Source: Candidatus Fermentibacterota bacterium
GTDB taxonomy: Bacteria > JAFGKV01
Direction of reading: 5' to 3'
DNA: 10,980 nt
NCBI GenBank assembly: GCA_016928395.1
Contig: JAFGKV010000032.1
Location: forward strand, 1-10,980
Shown here piece by piece: positions 1-5,780 of this stretch; positions within the stretch are counted from its first letter, which is position 1, and every line of letters begins with the position of its first letter. A program made the translations under genes and the position numbers. Below the pieces are notes generated by a model. It saw only the letters and a program-made list of their open reading frames with translations. It did no database searches and was not told where the DNA came from.

Positions 1-45
1 CTCCCGACGCTCCTCGATGGCTTGCAGTGCAAGCTGCAGCGCCAT
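1..45 (-). CDS. Start of an unidentified protein, cut by the window edge
   Basis: Only the first 15 codons are visible (MALQLALQAIEERRE), and the reading frame runs off base 1. The ATG at 45 is preferred because a Shine-Dalgarno sequence, GAGAGG (revcomp of 52-57), ends 6 bases before it. An in-frame ATG at 49-51 would touch that sequence directly and is less likely. The visible peptide is amphipathic and helical in character, with no recognisable motif, so I give no function. It lies on the same strand as the korA-korB-pgeF operon but is separated from it by 163 bases. It has its own leader hairpin and possible -10 element, so it may be a separate transcription unit. Confidence 0.5.
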   Translation of the reverse strand, partial: MALQLALQAIEERRE

Positions 46-208
46 TTTCATCCTCTCAGGGTGTCGCCCCCGCGACATGACGACTAACATTAGAATAGCT
101 CGGCATGTCTCGGCCCTGCGAATGGTCCTTCAGGCCTTTCTTGAGGTCCGGGGGTGCCCGGGGGGGAGGCAGCCGCGGACTATGGCGGGCGTTTCGCGCT
201 ACCGGTTC
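46..208 (-). promoter_or_regulatory. Intergenic leader of the left-edge gene with hairpin and weak -10
   Basis: No gene is seen here. Read on the minus strand, a perfect 6-bp hairpin (arms 62-67 and 72-77, 4-base loop, TGTCGC/GCGACA) lies 4 bases upstream of the Shine-Dalgarno sequence of the left-edge gene. A locally AT-rich patch at 85-97 offers TCTAAT (89-94) or TATTCT (92-97) as a -10 element. I find no good -35 at normal spacing. A short G/C-run hairpin, CCGGG-GGTG-CCCGG, lies at 148-161 but has no T tract, so it is not a convincing terminator for the upstream operon. Confidence 0.25.
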
Positions 209-472
209 TCACAGCCCCAGCGGGGGCAGTTCGATGGCCTCGTCGATGAGCATGATGGGAATATCCTCGCGAATGGGGTAGAGGAACCGCCTATCTTCGC
301 GGATAAGGCCGCCATCCACCGGTTCGGCCACGGGTTCGCCGCCGCGGTTCTTCACTGCCCCCGCCCTGATCATCTCATTGAGCGTGGTGACGAGGTCATG
401 GGGCGCCAGCTCCACCGGTTCCTTTGTCTCGGGGCAGGCAAGGATGCTCACAAGCTCAGGATCGACGTTCAT
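209..472 (-). CDS. Trm112-like protein, possible internal-start product of the pgeF ORF
   Basis: This segment is the 87-residue C-terminal part of the 209-1129 ORF and is complete as a Trm112/UPF0434 family protein on its own. It starts MNVDPELVSILACPETK, carries NRGGEPV (42-48) and DGGL (53-56), and ends with YPIREDIPIMLIDEAI (65-80). Its ATG (470-472) has a strong Shine-Dalgarno sequence, GGAGAGGAG (revcomp of 479-487), 6 bases upstream. Independent initiation is therefore plausible. Known Trm112 proteins are small activators that bind class I methyltransferases; the role in bacteria is less clear. There is a single Cys (C13), so the zinc site of eukaryotic Trm112 is absent. No stop separates it from PgeF, so it may exist only as a fusion domain, or in both forms. 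Confidence 0.5.
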   Translation of the reverse strand: MNVDPELVSILACPETKEPVELAPHDLVTTLNEMIRAGAVKNRGGEPVAEPVDGGLIREDRRFLYPIREDIPIMLIDEAIELPPLGL

Positions 473-1129
473 GACATGCTCCTCTCCAAGGGGTCCAGAC
501 AGGCTGAGAAGGGAATGCCGCCGCATCGTTCCCTCGCGGCGGTGGGAGGGAAGTTTCATGGGATGACAACAGGTGCAGCGACTGTCTACCAGGGGCGCAC
601 ACGCCACGCCGAGTCGCCGCAGCCGGGCGGTGATCTCTCGGGCCAGATCGACCACGAGGTGGTCGCCGTCCCTGACGGCGCCCACCGGAATTTGATCGGC
701 AACTACGGACGCCGCGGGAGAGCCCCAAGGGAATCGGTAACAGCAGCCTCCGATATGGGGCCCCACCGCAGCCCGGAGTGTCTCCGTCGTAGCCCCGGCT
801 TCCATGAGAGTCGCTACTGCCGTCTCGACTATCCCCGCTCCGATGCCGGCCCGGCCGGCGTGAATGAGAGCCCGGACCTCCGTGCTCTGGTCGATGAGAG
901 CCATGGGGACGCAGTCGGCGGTGCGCACAAGTGCCCAGCATCTCCGTGTCACCACTCCATCCACGCCAGAGTACCAGCCAGCGCGCGAGGCGTGCGCGAT
1001 GAAGGCGGTATGCAACTGCTCGGGCGCGGCACCTGAGCCGGGCGTGATGGGGAGCGCATCGAACCAGTCTCGATACGGCGCGCTCTCGCCTGCCGAGGAC
1101 ACTATGACATGGGCGAGGCGGTGCGGCAC
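209..1129 (-). CDS. pgeF: PgeF/YfiH-family protein fused in frame to a Trm112-like domain
   Basis: The ORF has 306 residues. Residues 1-215 are a PgeF/YfiH (Cu-oxidase_4, DUF152) domain. Visible signatures are TADC (C73), IHAG (H90), GPHIGGCCY (123-131) and CT...SHRREG (185-200). H46, in AHAS, probably matches the first metal-binding His. Family members are described as peptidoglycan editing factors that remove misincorporated L-Ser from UDP-MurNAc precursors, or as purine nucleoside phosphorylase/deaminase enzymes. The domain is shorter than the usual 240 or so residues, and the common HAGWRG motif reads HAGRAG. Residues 220-306 are a Trm112/UPF0434-like domain. The start is a GTG 2 bases after the korB TAA, with no evident Shine-Dalgarno sequence, which suggests translational coupling. 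Family assignment is firm; whether one or two polypeptides are made is open. Confidence 0.85.
   Translation of the reverse strand: MPHRLAHVIVSSAGESAPYRDWFDALPITPGSGAAPEQLHTAFIAHASRAGWYSGVDGVVTRRCWALVRTADCVPMALIDQSTEVRALIHAGRAGIGAGIVETAVATLMEAGATTETLRAAVGPHIGGCCYRFPWGSPAASVVADQIPVGAVRDGDHLVVDLAREITARLRRLGVACAPLVDSRCTCCHPMKLPSHRREGTMRRHSLLSLSGPLGEEHVMNVDPELVSILACPETKEPVELAPHDLVTTLNEMIRAGAVKNRGGEPVAEPVDGGLIREDRRFLYPIREDIPIMLIDEAIELPPLGL
479..487 (-). promoter_or_regulatory. Strong internal Shine-Dalgarno before the Trm112-like start
   Basis: The sequence GGAGAGGAG on the minus strand is followed by a 6-base spacer and ATG at 472. It lies inside the open pgeF frame, where it encodes Leu-Gly-Glu-Glu. 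It is the strongest ribosome-binding site in this ORF; the GTG at 1129 has none. This is the main reason to consider a separate Trm112-like product. Confidence 0.55.
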
Positions 1130-1131
1130 GT

Positions 1132-1971
1132 TTATGACATGGAGTCGAACACGTCCTCCACCACCTCAATCCATGACCGATCCGAGTATCCTTTGAGCGC
1201 CTCCACCCGATCCTCGAAGACCGGGCGCTGGATCTCGAACAGGACCCCTGTGAAGAAACGTTCGGGATCGGTGGCCAGGGTCAAGGCTGCCGATAGATCA
1301 GCCCGATCATGATCCGCAGGAATCGCGGCGATCCGCTCCTTGAATGACTTGAACGTGTCGACCCGGTTATAGGTCACGCAAGGGCTCAGGACGTCGATAA
1401 GAGCGAAGCCCTTGTGACGCATGCCGCGGACAAAGAGGTCCTTCAGACCCTTCGGGTCTCCCGCAAAGCCCCGCGCGACATAGGTCGCACCGGAGCAGAT
1501 GGCGATTTGCACTGGGTTGATGGGTGGTTCGACGCTGCCGTAGGGCGTGCTCTTGGTCTTGAACTTCAGGTCGCTGGTCGGGCTCGTTTGCCCTTTCGTG
1601 AGTCCATAAATGTGGTTATCCATAATGACGTAGGTGACATCCACATTGCGTCGGGCGCCATGGAGGAAGTGCCCCCCGCCAATGGCGAATCCGTCACCGT
1701 CACCGCCGAACACGACGACCTTGAGGTCAGGTCGGGCGATTCGCATGCCGATGGCGACCGGCACTGCGCGGCCATGGATGGAATGGAACCCATAGGTGGA
1801 GAGGAAGAACGGAAACCTGGACGAGCAGCCGATGCCTGATACCGCGACCACATTCTCCGGTTCCCAACCCATCTCCGCCAGGGCTTGCGTGATGCCTGCC
1901 AGCACGCCGAAGTCGCCGCATCCGGGGCACCAGGTCGGTTTGACCGCGCTCTTGTACATACTGGCGTTCAT
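1132..1971 (-). CDS. korB: 2-oxoacid:ferredoxin oxidoreductase, beta subunit
   Basis: This 279-residue subunit binds thiamine diphosphate. With KorA it catalyses CoA-dependent oxidative decarboxylation of a 2-oxoacid (most likely 2-oxoglutarate), passing electrons to ferredoxin, or the reverse carboxylation. CPGCG (15-19), C49 in GIGCSSR and C198 in SPCVTY are the four Cys that hold the [4Fe-4S] cluster in the family. The ThDP/Mg2+ segment is GGDGDGFAIGGGH (89-101) with the downstream MDNHIYGLTKGQ (117-128). Length is normal. The ATG at 1971 overlaps the korA stop as ATGA and has GGAGGAGG (revcomp of 1979-1986) 7 bases upstream, so the two subunits should be translated together. Substrate choice (2-oxoglutarate rather than pyruvate) rests on overall family resemblance and is not proven by a motif. 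No separate ferredoxin-like delta subunit is encoded nearby. Confidence 0.95.
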   Translation of the reverse strand: MNASMYKSAVKPTWCPGCGDFGVLAGITQALAEMGWEPENVVAVSGIGCSSRFPFFLSTYGFHSIHGRAVPVAIGMRIARPDLKVVVFGGDGDGFAIGGGHFLHGARRNVDVTYVIMDNHIYGLTKGQTSPTSDLKFKTKSTPYGSVEPPINPVQIAICSGATYVARGFAGDPKGLKDLFVRGMRHKGFALIDVLSPCVTYNRVDTFKSFKERIAAIPADHDRADLSAALTLATDPERFFTGVLFEIQRPVFEDRVEALKGYSDRSWIEVVEDVFDSMS

Positions 1972-3695
1972 CGCGCTGCCTCCTCCACTGCCGTGATTAT
2001 TTCACCCGCGCCGATCGGTACCCCAGTCACCGAGGTGAGTCTGACGACTCGGATGCCGGCACGCTGCCGGCCCTCGACCAGCGACGCGAGTTGCCCCTGG
2101 TAGTTGCCCTCGGCGATCACAACAACGCGTCGGGCATTCATGAACGCGAGCACGTCTGCCTGGGGGAACGGCGCAAGCAATCGAAGTGCCATACCCGCGA
2201 CCTTGATTCCCCGGTGCTCCAGCGCGGGCGTCGCCTCCATGGCAGAACCCGCCGTGGAGCCCCAAGTGAGGACCCCGACGTCTGCGGTCTGATCGCCAAA
2301 CATCACTGCGCTCTCGACAAGATCGGATACTCGCTCGAGCTTTCGGAATCGCTTGGCCGTCATGGCGATATGCGTGGGACCGTCATAACGGGGGCGCCCC
2401 TCCTCGTTCTGCTCCAATCCGCTCACCACGTGCTCGCCCCCTTTGGTGCCGGGGATGGCCGTGGGAGAGATGCCGCTTTCTGTGACCTCAAAACGGTGAA
2501 ACGGCGTACGAATGCCATCCCACAGAAGGCGCCCATGCCGGGTTACCTCTGCCAGTGCGGGGCGCGGGATTGTTTCGGTGCGCACCGCCATGCCCTGGTC
2601 GCTCAGTACGATAACCGGGAGCTGCAGGCTCTCCGCGACGTTGAAGGCGACGATGGTCTGTTCGAAGCAGTCGCGGACCGAAAGCGGGGCCAGAACGACC
2701 CGGGGCGCGTCTCCATGCCCGCCGAAGGAGGCGATGTAGAGGTCGCTCTGTTCGTGCTTGGTCGGCATGCCGGTGGATGGTCCTGATCGCTGGACGTCGA
2801 TAATCACTACCGGCGCTTCGATCATGGTGGCCAGGCCCAACGCCTCAGACATCAGCGACAGCCCGGGGCCACTGGTGGCGGTCATGGCCGGCACCCCGGC
2901 GAACGACGCCCCGATGGCCATGACCAGGGAGGCGATCTCGTCTTCGGCCTGCACCATAGCGCCACCGACCTTGGGAAGGTGCAGGGCCATGAACTCCATG
3001 ATTTCGGAGGCAGGGGTAATGGGGTAGCCGAAGAAGTGCTTCGCCCCGTATGCCATGGCGCCCAGCGCGATGGCCTCATTGCCGTTTGCGAGCATGAGGC
3101 GGTCGGTACATTCTGAAGGCGCTAGCTTGAGAGCCTCCTCACCCCCTAGGCGTTCCCGAACGTAGGATACCCCCAGGTCGAGACCGCTCAGGTTCTTCTG
3201 GATAACCACGTCGCCCTTCTTGGCGAATTTCGTCGTGATCATGGCGGAAAGCAATTCCGTGGGGAGGCCGAGAAGCTCTGCTATGGCCCCCACCGCAACG
3301 ATGTTCTTGCCTAGCTCAAACTCCAGCTCGTCGCGCGCCAGTGCCTGGAAGGGAATGCCGATCATCCGAAGGTCAGTTCTGTCTGCGGGAGGTGTATAGG
3401 CCGAGGAATCATAGACCAGAGTTGCTCCCGGAAGCAGATCATTGCCGTGACGCTGCCACGAATCCAGGTTCATGGCGACCAGCAGGTCAAGACCGTCACC
3501 CTGAGTAAGGACAGAGACGCAGGAGATCCTGAGTTGGAAGACTGCGTGACCTCCCCTGACCTCCGCGGGGAAGGTCTTGAATGTCATTAAGTTGAAGCAT
3601 GCCCGTGATGCGGCACGAGTCAGGAGTTCCCCCGTCGAGATAACTCCCTCACCCGCTTCGCCGGCGATCCGGACGACCATCTCTCTGCATGCCAT
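1968..3695 (-). CDS. korA: 2-oxoacid:ferredoxin oxidoreductase, fused gamma-alpha subunit
   Basis: The chosen product has 575 residues and forms the large subunit of the KorAB complex. Residues about 5-190 are the gamma domain (GEAGEGVISTGELL at 12-25, FPAEVRGGHAVFQ at 42-54). From about residue 200 the alpha domain follows, with GYPITPASEI (223-232), TSGPGLSLMSE (274-284) and VQRSGPSTGMPT (301-312), typical of the pyrimidine-binding and domain II region. Fusion of gamma to alpha is the common KorA arrangement in many bacteria. A frame extends 14 codons further upstream, to 3737, but the ATG at 3695 is preferred: GAGGAG lies 6-8 bases before it, and the family conservation begins just after it. 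It is first in the operon korA-korB-pgeF. A palindrome and a candidate promoter lie in the long leader upstream. Confidence 0.95.
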   Translation of the reverse strand: MACREMVVRIAGEAGEGVISTGELLTRAASRACFNLMTFKTFPAEVRGGHAVFQLRISCVSVLTQGDGLDLLVAMNLDSWQRHGNDLLPGATLVYDSSAYTPPADRTDLRMIGIPFQALARDELEFELGKNIVAVGAIAELLGLPTELLSAMITTKFAKKGDVVIQKNLSGLDLGVSYVRERLGGEEALKLAPSECTDRLMLANGNEAIALGAMAYGAKHFFGYPITPASEIMEFMALHLPKVGGAMVQAEDEIASLVMAIGASFAGVPAMTATSGPGLSLMSEALGLATMIEAPVVIIDVQRSGPSTGMPTKHEQSDLYIASFGGHGDAPRVVLAPLSVRDCFEQTIVAFNVAESLQLPVIVLSDQGMAVRTETIPRPALAEVTRHGRLLWDGIRTPFHRFEVTESGISPTAIPGTKGGEHVVSGLEQNEEGRPRYDGPTHIAMTAKRFRKLERVSDLVESAVMFGDQTADVGVLTWGSTAGSAMEATPALEHRGIKVAGMALRLLAPFPQADVLAFMNARRVVVIAEGNYQGQLASLVEGRQRAGIRVVRLTSVTGVPIGAGEIITAVEEAAR

Positions 3696-4016
3696 GAGGC
3701 TCTCCTCACACGACGAATCGTGCGGCTGTGTGACCAACCCTCCTCCAGAACACCGTGCCCGAGCAAGGGAGTCGACCTATCTCTGTTGAGAATCGGCATC
3801 GGTCCGGCATTGAAGGGATCATTGCCCCGCGACGCCGACCGATCTGGGAAGCGCTTTGCGCGAGAATGCGCGCAACAAACCCCCTCACGACTCCCCGGTC
3901 AACAGCAGCCGCCACCGCACAGGGCGAGGCCTCTCTGCGTCCATAGTTGCATCTGCGGACGGGACCCTTTGATTCATTCAGATACTGAACGTCTTGTGAG
4001 TATGGTGTGAGGTTCC
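3696..4016. promoter_or_regulatory. Divergent intergenic region between kor operon and MshEN/MinD-like gene
   Basis: No convincing gene is present in these 321 bases; the short open frames resemble no known protein. The region must hold promoters for both directions. On the plus side, TTGATT (3969-3974) could be a -35, but no good -10 follows at 16-18 bases. A 13-base palindrome, TTCAG-ATA-CTGAA, lies at 3977-3989, and a weak Shine-Dalgarno GAGG (4009-4012) stands 4 bases before the ATG at 4017. On the minus side, see the separate entry for 3856-3902. Confidence 0.5.
3856..3902 (-). promoter_or_regulatory. Candidate kor promoter with overlapping palindromic operator
   Basis: On the minus strand, TTGACC (revcomp of 3897-3902) is a 5-of-6 match to a -35 box. 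A 17-base spacer leads to TTTGTT (revcomp of 3874-3879), a poor -10. A perfect inverted repeat with 7-base arms, TTGCGCG-N6-CGCGCAA (arms 3856-3862 and 3869-3875), begins inside that -10 and would cover the transcription start, which is where a repressor often binds. The repeat is seen directly; promoter and operator roles are inferred. The outline TTG...CAA of about 20 bp recalls redox-sensing Rex sites, but the inner bases differ, so I do not assign a regulator. Confidence 0.35.
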
Positions 4017-5183
4017 ATGAATCTATCTGATAGTGCGGCCGACATCGTGCGAAACCTGGTCAGCCCCGCCCATCTGGCCCTGGCCGAGGCAGTGAAGCAG
4101 AAGACGGGGCAATCGCTTCTCCTCGTGATGCTCGACCTTGAGCTGGTGGATGACGAAACGCTGGCCGAGGAGCTCAGTCGGGCGCTGCGTCTAGAACGGT
4201 TCATCTCGGACGCGGCCGAATGGGACACGGCGGCACAGTTCGCCATGGATCGGGATTTCGCCCATGATCACAACTGCTTTCCCGTCTCGTTCGAGGCCGG
4301 CCGCCTGGTCGTGGCTATGGTTGATCCGCTGGATACGGCGACCATCGACGAGGTGGAGACGGTCGCAGGATACCCTGTCCGGGCAGTAGTTGCGACACGG
4401 CGTGAACTCGACCGCGCCTTTTCTCACTGGCCCGCTCATCCCGAGGAGAGGGGCCCCTCTGACGACACGGTGACCATCGGAGATTCTCCTCTGGCCATAC
4501 CGACCGTGGTTTTCGTCGGGTTCCCCGATGGCGTCGGTACGACGTTTATCATCTGGAATCTGGCCTATCTCATTGCGAAGAAACGCAAGGTCCTGCTCGT
4601 GTCCATCGGCCGGCCGTCGGGAGATGCGGAGGATCTGGAACCTCTGCCGGCTTTCGGAGCCTATCTGACCGTAGTGAATGACGCAGCCTTGGTGCCCGAT
4701 CGACTGCTGGATCTTGCCGAGCGGGCCGAGGCAGGTGGGCCCCCGCGCTTCGATATCGCGCTGGCGGAGATTGACCGGCCGACCTTCGTGGTAGACGCTG
4801 AGCAGGTCGCGCAATGGGCGCAAATCGTAATCTTGATCACCGACACTGAACACGCCGGGGAGAGTTGGGAGCTAATCCGCAGTATGTTCGCCGGGGGCGT
4901 ACACCGCCCTGATGTCTCAGTTGGGTTGCTGATAAACAAGAGCCTCTCGCCCGAGCACGGGGAGGTCGGGCAGGCCACGGCCGAGGCGGCGGCCCGCGCC
5001 AGTGATTTGGACGGTTCAGTGCGCGTGTGGGTGGCCGGAATCTTGCCCTTTGCCCCGGAGGCTGTGCACAGAGCCGAGGAGGAACGGAGGCTGGTGGTGG
5101 AGGCTTTGCCCCGCGATCCCTTTACGCGGGAGCTGAAAGATGTCGCCCGCAGACTGATCGAGGAAGCCGCAAAGGCAGGTTGA
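4017..5183 (+). CDS. MshEN-like domain fused to a degenerate MinD/ParA-like ATPase domain
   Basis: The protein has 388 residues and no signal peptide or membrane segment. Residues about 15-140 resemble the MshEN/T2SSE_N domain of type II secretion and type IV pilus ATPases: a helical part, then FPVSFEAGRLVVAMVDPLDT (88-107) and the following VETVAGYPVRAVVATRRELDRAF. The c-di-GMP RLG motif is not intact (KTG at 29-31). From residue 162 a MinD/FlhG-like fold follows: VFVGFPDGVGTTFIIWNLA (165-183), FDIALAEIDRP (245-255), VGLLINK (302-308) and VAGILPFAPEAVHRAEEE (339-356). In the Walker A position KGGVGKT reads PDGVGTT, so both lysines are lost, and the usual Asp of LLVDxD is Ser/Ile. ATP hydrolysis is therefore doubtful. 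The architecture recalls TadZ/CpaE localisation factors, but no pilus or secretion gene is nearby. ATG start follows GAGG at 4009-4012. Function unknown. Confidence 0.85.
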   Translation: MNLSDSAADIVRNLVSPAHLALAEAVKQKTGQSLLLVMLDLELVDDETLAEELSRALRLERFISDAAEWDTAAQFAMDRDFAHDHNCFPVSFEAGRLVVAMVDPLDTATIDEVETVAGYPVRAVVATRRELDRAFSHWPAHPEERGPSDDTVTIGDSPLAIPTVVFVGFPDGVGTTFIIWNLAYLIAKKRKVLLVSIGRPSGDAEDLEPLPAFGAYLTVVNDAALVPDRLLDLAERAEAGGPPRFDIALAEIDRPTFVVDAEQVAQWAQIVILITDTEHAGESWELIRSMFAGGVHRPDVSVGLLINKSLSPEHGEVGQATAEAAARASDLDGSVRVWVAGILPFAPEAVHRAEEERRLVVEALPRDPFTRELKDVARRLIEEAAKAG

Positions 5184-5759
5184 TCAGTCGACCATGTCGA
5201 GGGCGTGTTCGGCCAGTTCGATGATGGTGTGGAGCAGGAACAGGTGCCACTCCTGAATGCGCGCGGTGGACGTTCCCGGCACGAGAAGCTCAATCTCCGC
5301 CACGCCCGTGGTGAAGCCACCGTCTCGACCAAGCACTGCAATGGTGTGGATGCCCATGTCGGTGGCTGCTGCCAAAGCCCTTCGTATGTTCTCGGAACCT
5401 CCGCTGGTGGAGAGTGCCACCAAGACATCCCCCGGTTGTCCAAGCGCACGAACCCCGCGCTCAAAGACCGTGGGAAACGCGTAGTCATTGGCCGCGGCGG
5501 TAATGCTCGGGGCCGAAGATCCCAATGCCACGGCGGGCAGCGGTCCTCGCTCGCGTTCCATCCGTACCACCAGCTCAGCCTCGACATGCATCGCTTGCGA
5601 CGCGCTGCCCCCGTTTCCACAGAGCATCACTTTGTGCCCGGTTCGGAGGGCTTCCGCCACCATGTCTGCAGCGCGTACTGCCTCCTCCTCCAGTTTCAGT
5701 ACCGCCTCGCCCATCTCGGCGTGGTCGTGCCAGCGCGTGCTGAACGTGCTATGGTTCAT
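5184..5759 (-). CDS. gmhA: Sedoheptulose 7-phosphate isomerase (SIS family)
   Basis: This 191-residue cytosolic protein is expected to convert sedoheptulose 7-phosphate to D-glycero-D-manno-heptose 7-phosphate, the first step of ADP-heptose synthesis for lipopolysaccharide or surface glycans. It has the SIS phosphosugar loops GNGGSASQAMHVEAEL (48-63) and STSGGSENI (117-125), and the C-terminal RIQEWHLFLLHTIIELAEH (167-185). E62 and H177 probably match the catalytic pair Glu65/His180 of E. coli GmhA. Length is normal. The start at 5759 has a near-perfect Shine-Dalgarno sequence, GGAGGTGA (revcomp of 5767-5774), 7 bases upstream and lies 21 bases after trmJ, so the two form an operon. Its stop codon directly abuts that of the convergent 4017-5183 gene. 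The related DiaA family is a less likely alternative because of the RIQE...H C-terminus. Confidence 0.9.
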   Translation of the reverse strand: MNHSTFSTRWHDHAEMGEAVLKLEEEAVRAADMVAEALRTGHKVMLCGNGGSASQAMHVEAELVVRMERERGPLPAVALGSSAPSITAAANDYAFPTVFERGVRALGQPGDVLVALSTSGGSENIRRALAAATDMGIHTIAVLGRDGGFTTGVAEIELLVPGTSTARIQEWHLFLLHTIIELAEHALDMVD

Positions 5760-5780
5760 GTTGAGCTCACCTCCGACAAG

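Noticed and set aside
148-161. CCGGG-GGTG-CCCGG hairpin after the pgeF operon as a terminator
   Set aside because: The stem is only 5 bp within G/C runs and no T tract follows on either strand.
17-1036. Long plus-strand open frame of 339 codons
   Set aside because: It lies antisense to the PgeF-Trm112 ORF, has a low-complexity Arg/Gly/His-rich translation with no recognisable motif, and is explained by the GC-rich coding strand opposite.
2091-2786. Plus-strand open frame of 231 codons
   Set aside because: Shadow of korA on the other strand; no domain or credible start signal.
1132-3695. Pyruvate:ferredoxin oxidoreductase instead of 2-oxoglutarate type
   Set aside because: The two-gene arrangement with gamma fused to alpha, and the beta subunit with a single-cluster cysteine set, fit the KorAB group better, though the substrate is not proven.
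3720-4010. Small plus-strand frame of 96 codons in the divergent intergenic region
   Set aside because: Pro/Arg/Ser-rich, no Shine-Dalgarno sequence, no family resemblance, and it would overlap the likely promoters.
4661-5620. Minus-strand open frame of 319 codons spanning two genes
   Set aside because: It crosses the junction of two well-supported genes in another frame and is rich in Ser/Arg/Pro without motifs.
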